This document shows, piece by piece, positions 1-7,491 of a stretch of DNA of 28,541 bases. The notes beneath the pieces are model-generated. The model was given only the letters and a program-made list of their open reading frames with translations, did no database searches and was not told where the DNA came from. Origin of the DNA: UBA3495 sp964629875 (GTDB lineage: Bacteria > Chloroflexota > Dehalococcoidia > Lucifugimonadales > UBA3495). Position numbers and translations under genes: made by a program. Numbering within the stretch: position 1 is the stretch's first letter; the number at the start of each line of letters is the position of its first letter. The DNA lies in assembly GCA_964629875.1 (NCBI GenBank), contig CAZVRK010000023.1, positions 1-28,541 of the forward strand, read 5' to 3'.

Positions 1-11
1 GGTTTAATGTA

Positions 12-275
12 TTGAAAGATCAATTGGAAGTAGACCGTATAAAGGTCAGGTGCCCTCATTGTGGCGGAGTCACCGATATAGACGTTAAGTTCTATGAGGA
101 TGGGTTAGGGCTCAGAGATTCGTGGGTTTGTCAGGCAACTTACAGTATGGGACATCTTAGTTGTTTCAAGGCGTTTCGTGAAAAGGATTTAGGTCATGAG
201 GAACAGATTAGAATTCTACGGATCGCTCAGCACAAAATAAAAAAATATTACCAAGAGATTATCCAGGGTTTATAA
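12..275 (+). CDS. Small zinc-ribbon-like hypothetical protein (5' end uncertain)
   Basis: Unrecognised small protein of about 87 residues. It has a CPHCGG knuckle (Cys14, Cys17) followed by Cys40 and Cys51, a four-cysteine pattern that could hold one zinc ion. The C-terminal third is basic and looks helical. The assigned start is a TTG with no visible Shine-Dalgarno. The frame stays open to the edge of the window, so the true start may lie outside it and the gene may be partial. It ends 25 bases before the cupin gene on the same strand, so it may be the first visible member of that operon. A metal-binding or nucleic-acid-binding role would fit, but the sequence does not prove one. Confidence 0.6.
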   Translation: MKDQLEVDRIKVRCPHCGGVTDIDVKFYEDGLGLRDSWVCQATYSMGHLSCFKAFREKDLGHEEQIRILRIAQHKIKKYYQEIIQGL

Positions 276-300
276 ATATATTCATGTAGGAGTATTAGTT

Positions 301-639
301 ATGCAGGTTGTTAGAGTTTATTCAGGTACTGATGGTGAATCCCACTTTGAAGATCTAACCCCAGATCAATTAGCCGAAATAGTAAACAATGTTGGTCCCG
401 GAGATATTATCTTGAATCAGCGCCAATATGCTGAGCAGGAACACACATATCACAATGCACCACGCCTTCAGTATGTATTACATCTGGCAGGAGTCTCCGA
501 ATATGAGGTTGCCGATGGAACTACTAGACGGTTGGTTGCAGGAGACGTGCTAGTAGCCGAAGATATGACTGGTCATGGGCACATTGCCAAGATTATTACA
601 GAGGACTACCGGTGCACTCTCGGCATTCCCATGGAGTAG
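301..639 (+). CDS. Cupin-domain protein
   Basis: Single-domain cupin of 112 residues. The core (about residues 50-95) has the alternating strand and turn pattern of a small beta-barrel, with YHNAPR, EVADGT, GDVLVAED and TGHGH segments. Several His and Glu residues could bind a metal. The start is an ATG eight bases after AGGAG. The downstream enolase-superfamily gene begins 42 bases later. A clear paralogue lies at 9356-9718 on the other strand, sharing about 31 of 46 residues across the core, next to a different catabolic cluster. Small cupins of this type can be isomerases, dioxygenases or ligand-sensing proteins. The substrate cannot be read from the sequence. Confidence 0.85.
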   Translation: MQVVRVYSGTDGESHFEDLTPDQLAEIVNNVGPGDIILNQRQYAEQEHTYHNAPRLQYVLHLAGVSEYEVADGTTRRLVAGDVLVAEDMTGHGHIAKIITEDYRCTLGIPME

Positions 640-681
640 GGTTGGGAACTTATTTTGGACCATGACCTTAGGTAATAATTT

Positions 682-1761
682 ATGAAAATTACTTCTGTAG
701 AAACGGTTATTCTGGATGGCCAGTTTCCCTTTGTGTTTGTTAATACCGATGAAGGATTGGTAGGAATTGGAGAGTGCTTCAGGAGACAACCGTCTGTGAC
801 CAAGACTGTTGTTGATGAAATCTTAGCACCGTCTATTATTGGTAAAGATCCGGTAAACACGGACGCTCGGTTTAGGGATATGGCCAGAGCGGGGAATGCC
901 CTCGAGATCGGTGGTGCAATTTGGATTGGTATAGCTGGATTAGATATTGCCCTGTGGGACCTAAAAGGGAAATCTATGGGGGTACCCATATACCAATTGC
1001 TCGGTGGTAAGGTTAGGGATAAGGTTCCGGTGTATGCGAGTTCTCTTAAACGCGATATGACTCCCTTGGAAGAGGCTAGAAGGGCAGAATACTATGTGGA
1101 CCAGGGTTACCGGGCTTATAAACTTCATAGCGCTGTTCCAGGAAAAATGGATGATCCTTCCGACCAGACTATTGCCACCGTCACGGAAGTTCGAAAAGCG
1201 GTTGGTGACGATATCGATATCCTGGTAGATGTGAACGGGGCTTATTCAGTCCACCGTAGTATCGAAGTAGGCAAACAACTGGAACAATTGAAAGTGTTTC
1301 ATTTTGAAGAGCCGCGCCCTCATTATGATCTAGAAGGTTTGGCTAGGGTGGCTGACTCCCTAGATATACCGATCGCCTCTGGTGAAATGATATACAGTCA
1401 TTATGAGTATTATGAACTTATCACTCGGGGTAAGGTTGATATAATCCAGCCCGACATCGTTAAAACACCTGGTTTCACCACGTTTATTAAGATAGCTTCT
1501 ATGGCTGATACCCTAGGTATACCGATAACGTGTCATAATACCCAGCCCACCATTAGTACCGTAGCGCATGCCCATTTTGCTGTTGCTACACCAGGTGTGC
1601 CCTATGAGCAGGAGTACAATATAGAACCTTGTTCCATAAGGGATGAATATCCCATATTATCTGAACCACTTAACATAACGAACGGTTTCTTGGAAGTCCC
1701 TGAGGGACCTGGGCTTGGTATTGAATTGGATATGGATATAGTAAAAAAATTATCTCAATAA
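682..1761 (+). CDS. Mandelate racemase / muconate lactonizing enzyme family (enolase superfamily) acid-sugar dehydratase-like protein
   Basis: A full-length enolase-superfamily enzyme of 359 residues: N-terminal capping domain (1-115) and a (beta/alpha)7-beta barrel (120-345). Metal ligands are Asp183 (VDVNG), Glu209 (FEEP) and Glu235 (SGEM). The general-base pair is Asp258 (QPD) and His285 (CHN). Their spacing of 26, 26, 23 and 27 residues matches mandelate racemase Asp195, Glu221, Glu247, Asp270 and His297 exactly, which puts it in the MR subgroup. The usual second-strand KxK is KxH here (Lys147, His149). Members abstract a proton alpha to a carboxylate, and many dehydrate aldonic acids to 2-keto-3-deoxy acids. 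The exact substrate is unknown. The hotdog gene begins 11 bases downstream. Confidence 0.93.
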   Translation: MKITSVETVILDGQFPFVFVNTDEGLVGIGECFRRQPSVTKTVVDEILAPSIIGKDPVNTDARFRDMARAGNALEIGGAIWIGIAGLDIALWDLKGKSMGVPIYQLLGGKVRDKVPVYASSLKRDMTPLEEARRAEYYVDQGYRAYKLHSAVPGKMDDPSDQTIATVTEVRKAVGDDIDILVDVNGAYSVHRSIEVGKQLEQLKVFHFEEPRPHYDLEGLARVADSLDIPIASGEMIYSHYEYYELITRGKVDIIQPDIVKTPGFTTFIKIASMADTLGIPITCHNTQPTISTVAHAHFAVATPGVPYEQEYNIEPCSIRDEYPILSEPLNITNGFLEVPEGPGLGIELDMDIVKKLSQ

Positions 1762-1772
1762 AAGGGATGTAA

Positions 1773-2285
1773 ATGATTGAACCTAGCAAAGTACGTATGT
1801 CTGAGGATGCGACGGGACAACGTACTACTTACGAAGAAATAGAAGTCGGGAAAGATCTGGGTAGTTTTGAATGGACAGTCACTCAGGATGACGTCGAACG
1901 AACGTGCGATCTGGATCAACACTGGCATGAATGGTTCGTTGGTGACTCCCCATGGGGTGGGCCGATAGCTCCACCTCAAATTCAGTCCAGGCCTCCGCGA
2001 TGGCTTCTTGGTCGTACGTACAATGTTCGTGGTGTGAGTTACAAGTTAGATTTCGAATATTTGAAACCGATTATGAGCGGGGAAACTCTGGTTATCTCTG
2101 GTCATATATCCGAAAAATATGTAAAGCGTAACCGTGAATATGTTAGGTGGGATACCTTGGCCCATAATGCAGCTGGAGATTTGGTGTTTATAGCCTCTAG
2201 GGTTCAGTGTATGGATATTGTTGAACGCGATGCGCCCCGCGAGGGAACAGGGATAGATGGCGGACCCAAGCCAGAGAGGATCTGA
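1773..2285 (+). CDS. MaoC/FAS1-like hotdog-fold dehydratase-type protein (N-terminal half of a split pair)
   Basis: A 170-residue hotdog-fold protein. The fold is suggested by the 'F-WTVTQDDVERT' opening, a GGPIAPP segment that begins the central hot-dog helix, and the strand pair around residues 85-145 (FEYLKPIMSGETLVISG). It resembles FAS1-like/MaoC N-terminal dehydratase domains, which usually work with a MaoC C-terminal partner on enoyl- or hydroxyacyl-CoA thioesters. Such a partner follows directly at 2293, so the two probably form one heteromeric hydratase. The acid-base residues are not the canonical D-x-NPxH set; a 'DQHWH' segment lies in that area. The start ATG follows an AGGG-type site. 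CoA-ester hydration is inferred from the family. Confidence 0.8.
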   Translation: MIEPSKVRMSEDATGQRTTYEEIEVGKDLGSFEWTVTQDDVERTCDLDQHWHEWFVGDSPWGGPIAPPQIQSRPPRWLLGRTYNVRGVSYKLDFEYLKPIMSGETLVISGHISEKYVKRNREYVRWDTLAHNAAGDLVFIASRVQCMDIVERDAPREGTGIDGGPKPERI

Positions 2286-2292
2286 TAGACAA

Positions 2293-2718
2293 ATGGCTAT
2301 TATTACTAGTAATACCCCTATAGGATACGAACTCCCTCCAGTCTCGCAGAAATTAAGCGTTAACCTAAATCGTGTTTTGACGGATGCTGGAGAAGTCGAC
2401 ACTATTCATACGGATTCTACTGCGGCAGCACGTGAAGGATTAACAAGACCAATCGCTATTGGCTCGCGATTGTTCGGAGTAATTCCACGTATGATGATGC
2501 TTTGTTTTGAAGAAGGCTGGATAGTCGGCGGAAAAGGCTCTGTAGTGACAAGGAGATCAGCTGGAATAAACGATCTTATCACCGCTAAGGGCTATGTAAC
2601 CGGTAAAAGCCCTGAAGGTGATACTAAGTTGAGAGTCGAATGCGAGGTATGGGTAGAAACGGACAAGGGTGAGAAGGTGATAGTGGGCCAGTGCAGTGGC
2701 CTTGTTGATAAAGACTGA
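2293..2718 (+). CDS. MaoC-like hotdog dehydratase (C-terminal half of a split pair)
   Basis: A 141-residue MaoC-type hotdog protein. The segment from Ile38 (IHTDSTAAAREGL, then RPIAIGS) matches the hydratase-2 motif in which His and a nearby Asp act on enoyl-CoA. The usual G-D-x-N-P-I-H-x-D reads G-E-V-D-T-I-H-T-D here, so the catalytic Asp position is Glu34 while His39 is kept. The frame also offers an ATG at 2257, overlapping the previous gene by 29 bases. I prefer 2293 because it follows a purine-rich GAGAGGA and a fresh start eight bases after the upstream stop, and the earlier 12 residues look like read-through of the neighbour. It probably pairs with the hotdog protein at 1773-2285. Confidence 0.82.
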   Translation: MAIITSNTPIGYELPPVSQKLSVNLNRVLTDAGEVDTIHTDSTAAAREGLTRPIAIGSRLFGVIPRMMMLCFEEGWIVGGKGSVVTRRSAGINDLITAKGYVTGKSPEGDTKLRVECEVWVETDKGEKVIVGQCSGLVDKD

Positions 2719-2729
2719 CGGAGTGAAGC

Positions 2730-3662
2730 ATGAGAATAGGTTTATTTCCTGGTAGCGTACCAGGACAACTTTTAGATCTAGAATCCACAATCGCTCAGGG
2801 ACTTTCGGCGGAAGCTGACGGATTTGATAGCTTTTGGGTCCCGCATCTATCAAACCGGGGATTTGACGGTTTGACTATGCTTGGTCTGGTTGGTTCTCAG
2901 ACGCATAAAATCGAATTGGGAACAGCTGTAGTTCCTACCTATCCTAGACATCCTGCAGCCTTGGCTCAACAGGCAATGACGGTTCAGGTTGTCAGTGGTG
3001 GACGTTTATCGTTGGGAATAGGCCCTTCTCATCAGAGGAACGTCGAAGATGCTTGGGGATTGTCCTATTATAAACCCGCTCGTCATGTCAGGGATTATCT
3101 ATCGGTCATAAAACCATTGGTGAATGATGGTAGCGTAGCGTTTTCTGGAGATAACTACCAAGTAAATACCCAGATAGAAATGCATGGGATCACCCCGTTT
3201 CCGATACTGATATCGGCCTTGGCACCAGCTATGTTAAATCTGGCTGGGGAAATGGCTGATGGCACGATCACTTGGATGGCAGGAGTTGCTGCGATAGAAA
3301 AGCATGTAGTACCGCGCATTAACAAATCTGCTGCAACCTCGGGACGTCCAATACCGCGTACCTGTGTCGGATTGCCTGTGTGTGTAACTGGTGACAAAGG
3401 CTCTGCATTTGAGAAAGCTGCAAGGTCCTTCGAGAGGTATGGGACTTTGACGAACTATCGAAGGATACTGGATATAGAAGGGGCAGATGGCCCGGCAGAT
3501 GTTGCCATCATTGGGAATGAAATAGAAGTTGAGAATCAATTAAAATCTTTATCTGATTCAGGTGCTACAGATTTTCTGGCTGCGATCTTTACTCCGGATG
3601 AATCTACTGATTCTTACAATAGAACCAAGGATTTACTTGGGAGCCTAGTCGGAAAGATATAA
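2730..3662 (+). CDS. LLM-class oxidoreductase, probably F420-dependent
   Basis: A 310-residue TIM-barrel protein of the bacterial luciferase-like family. Typical landmarks are the N-terminal strand MRIGLFPG, GFDSFWVPH near residue 31, IELGTAVVPTYPRHP at 61-75, and GRLSLGIGPSH at 91-101, where the flavin or deazaflavin phosphate end sits. The PRHP...GIGPSH pattern resembles the F420-dependent LLM subgroup more than the SsuD/DszA FMN group, but choosing the cofactor by eye is uncertain. GGAG lies six bases before the ATG. It is the last gene of the six-gene cluster, 11 bases after the MaoC-like gene, which suggests a redox step in the same pathway. The downstream Rieske gene is convergent. Confidence 0.88.
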   Translation: MRIGLFPGSVPGQLLDLESTIAQGLSAEADGFDSFWVPHLSNRGFDGLTMLGLVGSQTHKIELGTAVVPTYPRHPAALAQQAMTVQVVSGGRLSLGIGPSHQRNVEDAWGLSYYKPARHVRDYLSVIKPLVNDGSVAFSGDNYQVNTQIEMHGITPFPILISALAPAMLNLAGEMADGTITWMAGVAAIEKHVVPRINKSAATSGRPIPRTCVGLPVCVTGDKGSAFEKAARSFERYGTLTNYRRILDIEGADGPADVAIIGNEIEVENQLKSLSDSGATDFLAAIFTPDESTDSYNRTKDLLGSLVGKI

Positions 3663-3722
3663 ATAGAGCTGTTTTTGTGATTTCGACGTTCACGTACCTC
3701 AGGTATTGTGTTATGCCTGATA

Positions 3723-4049
3723 TTACCTGGGCTCCGGATTAACCCACACTTCATCGTCTATTCGGATTACGTCATAGGTGTCTATATCATCGGTAAAACC
3801 ATCAGGGCAGGTACCGTCTGCCACGTCGAATCTTGCCTGGTGCCATGCGCAAGTCAGTAGACCATCTTTTATGGAACCTGTTTCCAATGCATATCCGGAA
3901 TGAGGGCAGAGATTGGAAAACGCATAAAGCTGTCCATCGCTGTAAAACACGGCTATGGATTGGGAGCCGTCTGAAACAGACACGCACTTTTTTATCCGTA
4001 ATCTTTTCATGTCTCCAACTTTGATGTAACCCTCAGGTGCTTCGGGCAT
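3723..4049 (-). CDS. Rieske [2Fe-2S] ferredoxin
   Basis: A 108-residue stand-alone Rieske protein. Cluster ligands are Cys48 and His50 in CPHSG and Cys67 and His70 in CAWHQARF, with the expected C-x-H and C-x2-H spacing. There is no membrane segment or signal peptide, so it is a soluble ferredoxin of the type that feeds electrons to ring-hydroxylating or other oxygenases. The start is clear, with GGAGG six bases before the ATG. It is transcribed alone, against the LLM oxidoreductase gene and away from the lyase gene at 4231. No oxygenase large subunit is present in the window, so its partner must be elsewhere. Confidence 0.93.
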   Translation of the reverse strand: MPEAPEGYIKVGDMKRLRIKKCVSVSDGSQSIAVFYSDGQLYAFSNLCPHSGYALETGSIKDGLLTCAWHQARFDVADGTCPDGFTDDIDTYDVIRIDDEVWVNPEPR

Positions 4050-4230
4050 GTTTGACCTCCGGAATTTGTTGCTGGTTTAAAGTCTATAACAAATCTGCGT
4101 CTACTTACTATAGGAATCCGTGTTCATACATAAAATAATATGACTATACTGACCAGTAGTAATAGATTATATTTATAAGGGCCTACGAAAACGATTAATT
4201 TGTAATATTAGGAAGGAGCGAACCTTACAC

Positions 4231-5160
4231 ATGACCAATAAAGATATCAAGGGAGTAGTAGTACCTATACTTACCCCTCTTAATTCTGATGAGACTGTGG
4301 ATACGAAATCACTCAGAAAACTAACTAACTATCTTATAGATAATGGAGTTCACGGTATCTGGATATCGGGAACAACTGGAGAGTTTGCATCTCTATCCGA
4401 CCATGAACGTTTAGTAAGTATCGATACCTTGGTTGATGAAGTGGCCGGAAGGGTTCCTGTTATAGGAAATATATCTGGCCCTAGCACTGAATTATCGCTC
4501 AAGATGGCTCGTGAAGTCTCTGAGATCAAACTTGATGGCATAGCTGTTACCCCACCATATTACTATCCTCATTCACAAGACGAATTACTCGATCACTACC
4601 GTTATATCAGCGATAAGTCGAGCATGCCTTTATGGATATACAACATCCCACAGACAGTCAAAACTTCCGTAGCTCCTCTAACAATGGCTACACTAGCTAC
4701 GGAAGGTGCTGTCGTAGGCGTGAAAGATAGTTCCGGTACCGGTGAGCTGTTAGCCGAACTCAACGTTCTCTGTGAACAGGGTGATATATCGTTTCTACGG
4801 TTCCTTGGAACATTGTATAGGACTACTAATTCAGGAGGCGTGGGTACTCACGGAGTGATACCAGCCATTGCTAACTTGGTTCCAAAGGCGGCATCCGAAG
4901 GATGGGAAGCTGGCGAGATTGGCGATGCGGAAGCTTGTAAAAGAGCTAATGCCCAGTTGTTGAGCGCAGTTAAGATATCTAGATTAGCGAAATCTGGCGG
5001 TCCAAACGCTGCTAGCCTATCCGGGTTAAAGTCAGCCTTGAAGATCATGGGTGTGTTGGATAATGATACTGTAAGTAGACCTCTTAGACCTCTGACTAGT
5101 GAAGAACGACAAGGTATACCGGCAATACTTGAGGAATTGAATTTATCGGTAACAGTTTAG
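4231..5160 (+). CDS. DHDPS / N-acetylneuraminate lyase family aldolase or dehydratase
   Basis: A 309-residue class I lyase of the DapA/NanA family. GTTGEF (residues 47-52) is the carboxylate-binding loop, Tyr137 (YNIP) the catalytic tyrosine and Lys165 (VKDSSG) the Schiff-base lysine. The Tyr to Lys distance of 28 equals that of E. coli DapA (Tyr133, Lys161). Members cleave or dehydrate 2-keto acids through a pyruvate-lysine imine; besides lysine synthesis they include 2-keto-3-deoxygluconate aldolase and 2-keto-3-deoxy-sugar-acid dehydratases. With an acid-sugar dehydratase upstream and a lactonase directly downstream, a sugar-acid catabolic role is more likely than lysine biosynthesis. AAGGAG lies about 12 bases before the ATG, rather far. 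Confidence 0.9.
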   Translation: MTNKDIKGVVVPILTPLNSDETVDTKSLRKLTNYLIDNGVHGIWISGTTGEFASLSDHERLVSIDTLVDEVAGRVPVIGNISGPSTELSLKMAREVSEIKLDGIAVTPPYYYPHSQDELLDHYRYISDKSSMPLWIYNIPQTVKTSVAPLTMATLATEGAVVGVKDSSGTGELLAELNVLCEQGDISFLRFLGTLYRTTNSGGVGTHGVIPAIANLVPKAASEGWEAGEIGDAEACKRANAQLLSAVKISRLAKSGGPNAASLSGLKSALKIMGVLDNDTVSRPLRPLTSEERQGIPAILEELNLSVTV

Positions 5161-5247
5161 TTAGCACTGCAAATATTTTCGTGAACCTGATTATTATTTG
5201 AAATTGAAACGGAATGACTTTATACAGTTAATCCACAGGAGTTAGTG

Positions 5248-6810
5248 ATGATGCAATCAAGATTGCCAGGCCCACCGGGGATCTTCCCTGACCTACCTGA
5301 TGCAATGGTGGATCTGAATACTGTAGATGGGGTAGATTTACTTAAGGCGCAGTGGCGTTACCATGATGCTGAAATAGTAGATACAGATTTCCGAAGTGTC
5401 GGTGATGATCTTGAACCGTCCGGACCACCAAACCGTACCTATGATGTTTCTCCGCACGCAGAATCAATTGATTACGATGATTCACAATGGGAACTTGTAG
5501 ATGCTACAGACCTAGCTGGTCGTAGAGGTAATGGGAAAGTCAGTTTCAATTGGTATCGTATTAACATAACTATTCCTGAAAAAATTGCTAGTTTCGATCC
5601 TACAGGTTCAACCGTAGTATTCGAAGTTGTAGTTGATGACTATGCAGAGCTATGGGTAGATGGGGAGATGCCTCGGGTTGTAGGACAAGCCGGTGGCACT
5701 GTTGTGGCAGGATTCAACTCCCCCAATAGGATAATCGTCGGACGGGACGTTAAACCTGGGCAAAAATTCCAACTTGCGGTTTTCGGTATAAATGCTCCTA
5801 TATCTGTATCCCCTGAAAACTATATTTGGCTCCGTACGGCTAAGCTGGACTTTTATGGTACAGAGCGATCGACCCCGTCGGTACATGTACCAATGGAGTT
5901 GGCCCGAACTAAGCCAGGAATCGATGCCATATTTGATTCAGATGCAAAGCTAGAGCAAATTGCTGCTGGGTTTGTGTTTACGGAGGGGCCTGTCTGGGTT
6001 AACGCGGGCTATCTGCTATTTAGTTCACCTAATACCAATACCATATATCGCTGGTCAACAGATGGCTCCGTCAATGTTTTTAGATCTAATAGTGGATATA
6101 GCGGTTTCGATATTGGCGAGTATAGGCAACCTGGTTCAAATGGTCTGACCCTGGATTCTCATGGCAATCTAACTATATGCCAGCACGGCAATCGCAGGAT
6201 AATAAAAGTTGAGCCTAAGAATGTGGTCTCAGTGGTAGCAGATCAATATGAGGGCAAGAGGTTTAATAGTCCCAATGACTTAGTTTACAAGTCGGATGGG
6301 TCACTGTATTTCACTGACCCACCCTTCGGGTTACCAAACAGATATGATGATCCCAGAAAAGAGTTGCCTTATAGTGGAGTTTTCCGTGTCAAAGATGGTG
6401 TGGTCACACTGCTGGTCGATGATATGTCAGGTCCTAATGGAATTGCATTTTCCCCTGACGAGAAATATCTCTATGTTGGCAACTGGGATATGGACAATAA
6501 AGTTCTAATGAGATACCCAGTTCGGGATGATGGCACTCTTGATCAGGGACATGTTCTATGTGATATGACAGAAGATACTAGTGAGAATGCCATTGATGGA
6601 ATGAAGGTGGATCAAGAAGGTAATATATACGCTACTGGACCCGGTGGTTTATGGATTTTATCTCCAGAAGGCGAAGTGTATGGTGTTCTCAAAGGTCCAG
6701 AACTTCCCCACAACGTGGCATGGGGCGATGCAGACGGTCGCACACTGTACCTCACGGCGCGTACCGGTGTTTATAGGATAAGAACTAAGATACCTGGTAT
6801 TCGTCCCTAG
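5248..6810 (+). CDS. SMP-30/gluconolactonase-like protein with an N-terminal jelly-roll domain
   Basis: A two-domain protein of about 520 residues. Residues 35-205 look like a galactose-binding or GH2-type jelly roll (VDDYAELWVDGE near 130 is the telltale strand). Residues 225-515 are a six-bladed SMP-30 propeller with TEGPVW, FNSPNDLVY, GPNGIAFSPDEKYLYVGN and DGMKVDQEGNIY, which carry the Glu, Asn and Asp metal ligands of the family. The propeller hydrolyses sugar lactones to aldonic acids in known members. The N-terminal domain may bind sugar. GTG at 5245 and ATG at 5248 and 5251 are possible starts; AGGAG at 5237-5241 best serves ATG 5248. There is no signal peptide. Single-domain family members are about 300 residues, so the fusion is notable. 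Confidence 0.88.
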   Translation: MMQSRLPGPPGIFPDLPDAMVDLNTVDGVDLLKAQWRYHDAEIVDTDFRSVGDDLEPSGPPNRTYDVSPHAESIDYDDSQWELVDATDLAGRRGNGKVSFNWYRINITIPEKIASFDPTGSTVVFEVVVDDYAELWVDGEMPRVVGQAGGTVVAGFNSPNRIIVGRDVKPGQKFQLAVFGINAPISVSPENYIWLRTAKLDFYGTERSTPSVHVPMELARTKPGIDAIFDSDAKLEQIAAGFVFTEGPVWVNAGYLLFSSPNTNTIYRWSTDGSVNVFRSNSGYSGFDIGEYRQPGSNGLTLDSHGNLTICQHGNRRIIKVEPKNVVSVVADQYEGKRFNSPNDLVYKSDGSLYFTDPPFGLPNRYDDPRKELPYSGVFRVKDGVVTLLVDDMSGPNGIAFSPDEKYLYVGNWDMDNKVLMRYPVRDDGTLDQGHVLCDMTEDTSENAIDGMKVDQEGNIYATGPGGLWILSPEGEVYGVLKGPELPHNVAWGDADGRTLYLTARTGVYRIRTKIPGIRP

Positions 6811-6828
6811 AGAATCTCCCACGCGGTT

Positions 6829-6874
6829 ATAAATAAAGGCCAGATGATTAATTAATCATCTGGCCTTTATTTAT
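6829..6874. terminator. 46-bp perfect palindrome, probable bidirectional terminator
   Basis: The sequence reads the same on both strands over 46 bases, centred between 6851 and 6852. It has a GGCCAGATGATTAA half-stem flanked by ATAAATAAA on the left and TTTATTTAT on the right. The T-rich flank serves as a U-tract in either direction. It lies between convergent genes ending at 6810 and 6895, where a shared terminator is expected. Confidence 0.85.
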
Positions 6875-6894
6875 GATCATCAGATTTCAGCTAC

Positions 6895-7326
6895 TTAATT
6901 GCCGATCCACCCTGACTCTGACATATCTAGTACTACTCCGTTGGGTCCACTTATCTTCACTTCAGCATTACTTCGATCTGGGCGTGTTTTGACGGTGCTC
7001 TCGCTGCCGGACCCAGCCGCTGCGGCCACTTGCATTGGGGAGAGCATTTTTGCGCCTGCCTTTATGGCTTTTTCAGAGTAATTTTCTATATCGTCTACTG
7101 TGAATCCAATATGGTGTATACCTTCAAATCCTGCTCCACCTTCGCCTACATCGGGCGAACCAGCGGCTTTTACAGTGCGTATGGTAAGGTTCATTTCACC
7201 GTCGCTAAGGTATATGTGGCTGTCGCCACTGCGACCGACTTCCTTCATATCGAATAATTCCATGTAGAAATCGGCAACTTTCTGAGGGTCCTTTGCGGTC
7301 ATTGCTATGTGTTTAATCTTTGGCAT
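6895..7326 (-). CDS. VOC superfamily (glyoxalase/bleomycin-resistance/dioxygenase fold) protein
   Basis: A 143-residue vicinal-oxygen-chelate protein with two beta-alpha-beta-beta-beta modules: residues 3-52 (IKHIAMTAKDPQKVADFY start) and 68-138 (GIHHIGFTVDDIE start). His6 and His71/His72 sit at usual metal-ligand positions. The last-strand position, often Glu, is Asp134 in VVLDMS. An alanine- and glycine-rich loop at about 99-109 interrupts the second module. The start is well supported by GAGGAGG a few bases before the ATG. It lies downstream of the CaiB gene on the same strand (165 bases apart), and its 3' end faces the palindromic terminator. Epimerase, lyase and dioxygenase activities are all possible. 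Confidence 0.88.
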   Translation of the reverse strand: MPKIKHIAMTAKDPQKVADFYMELFDMKEVGRSGDSHIYLSDGEMNLTIRTVKAAGSPDVGEGGAGFEGIHHIGFTVDDIENYSEKAIKAGAKMLSPMQVAAAAGSGSESTVKTRPDRSNAEVKISGPNGVVLDMSESGWIGN

Positions 7327-7491
7327 ACTGCCTCCTCATATTAAGAAATGTTTTGGTTGACAGAACAGTTCTCCGTGGATTTCTGTTGGGCTAGATTCTA
7401 GTGACGATAGGCATACAGGTCAATGCCTTTACCTTAGCTATTCCCCTGATAATAATTTGCACTCAATCTTGCCTGCATATCACGCCGCCGC

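Noticed and set aside
606..989. Long minus-strand frames inside the enolase and cupin genes, and similar frames throughout
   Set aside because: They overlap well-supported genes on the other strand or frame, have low-complexity or implausible translations and no ribosome sites.
4231..5160. Lysine biosynthesis role (dapA) for the lyase
   Set aside because: Key residues fit the whole DHDPS/NAL family, and the neighbours are catabolic. No other lysine gene is near, so the symbol is not used.
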